Assembly: GCF_947495255.1 (NCBI RefSeq)
Contig: NZ_CANLYI010000006.1
Location: 248,001-312,000, forward strand
Length of the DNA: 64,000 nucleotides
From: an uncultured Winogradskyella sp.
GTDB taxonomy: Bacteria; Bacteroidota; Bacteroidia; Flavobacteriales; Flavobacteriaceae
Reading direction: 5' to 3'
A program made the translations under genes and the position numbers. The first letter of the stretch is position 1; each line of letters starts with the position of its first letter. Positions 63,851 to 64,000 of this stretch are shown in pieces. A model generated the notes under the pieces. It saw only the letters and a program-made list of their open reading frames with translations, was not told where the DNA came from and did not search any database.

Positions 63851-64000
63851 ATGAAAACAACTAGCAATGCCTTGGTTTTAAGACCAGAATACTTCAAAAT
63901 ATTAATTGACAAAGTTCATGAGGTATTTATTAATAAACACCAACTTACAAGACTACCAAAAACGTTTCAATTGTATGGTTATGGAGATTTTGATGAGAAA
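63851..64000 (+). CDS. N-terminal part of an unrecognised protein, cut by the window edge
   Basis: An ATG at 63851 opens a frame of 50 codons that reaches the window end without a stop: MKTTSNALVLRPEYF then KILIDKVHEVFINKHQ and more. It is divergent from the TonB receptor gene, 109 bp away, so it may be a linked regulator or enzyme. Too little is visible to name a family; the frame is protein-like (mixed charged and hydrophobic residues). Confidence 0.5.
   Translation, partial: MKTTSNALVLRPEYFKILIDKVHEVFINKHQLTRLPKTFQLYGYGDFDEK

Overview
The window is AT-rich chromosomal DNA from a member of the Bacteroidota, most likely a marine, polysaccharide-degrading Flavobacteriaceae. The signs are a SusC/SusD pair, type IX secretion (T9SS) C-terminal sorting domains, LytTR two-component genes, CarboxypepD_reg-like N-termini on outer-membrane proteins, a Na+-pumping methylmalonyl-CoA decarboxylase operon and TAnnTTTG-type promoter boxes. 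No rRNA, tRNA, CRISPR array or intact transposase was found.

Layout. 1-12.2 kb is an accessory stretch of alpha/beta hydrolases, an ECF sigma factor with a putative membrane anti-sigma factor, a LytS/LytR-like pair, two serine beta-lactamase-like hydrolases and a DUF4386 protein. It is bracketed by two direct copies of a 117-bp repeat (350-466 and 12047-12163). Four genes in it carry a near-identical ECF-type promoter, which suggests a small local regulon. 12.4-15.3 kb holds an outer-membrane barrel, a luciferase-like oxidoreductase and PfkB. 15.6-27.6 kb is a polysaccharide utilisation locus: a TPR/HTH membrane regulator, then a tight six-gene operon (SusC, SusD, a SusE/F-like lipoprotein, two GH30 lipoproteins, a T9SS glycan-binding-like protein) ending in a terminator. 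The predicted target is a beta-1,6-linked glucan. 28-39.5 kb carries meaB and a thioesterase facing an eight-gene operon: methylmalonyl-CoA epimerase, a four-subunit Na+-pumping decarboxylase, a CoA-transferase and both mutase subunits. Together these can convert succinyl-CoA to propionate while exporting Na+.

39.7-53 kb is the most unusual part. A two-gene cassette (41759-44925) encodes a 770-aa prokaryotic Argonaute with an apparently intact 5'-phosphate guide pocket (Y448, K452, Q463, K488) but no PIWI catalytic aspartates at the expected places, overlapping by 13 bp a 288-aa protein with C-terminal membrane helices. This fits a catalytically inactive pAgo with a membrane effector, an abortive-infection type defence. 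Next to it lies a repeat field (45.2-46.6 and 50.3-52.9 kb) around a 1170-aa fusion of a CarboxypepD_reg-like protein and an S9A oligopeptidase. The field contains six extra copies of that gene's last ~100-125 bp, six copies of a ~170-bp module headed by a hairpin with a compensatory base change, and a ~480-490 bp tandem unit.

53-64 kb holds a flavin/PNPOx-like protein, a ribosome-hibernation-like gene group, a PL6 alginate lyase, thiE, an Mpo1-like protein with a TetR regulator, and a TonB receptor / NicX-like dioxygenase or M29-like hydrolase / NCS1 permease operon that looks like a route for a nitrogen heterocycle. Genes run off both window edges.

A recurring theme is a decayed fragment of a neighbouring gene's 3' part lying beside the intact gene (2661-2764, 11543-11826, 41087-41234 and the oligopeptidase tails). 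All family assignments come from reading motifs by eye; no database search was possible.
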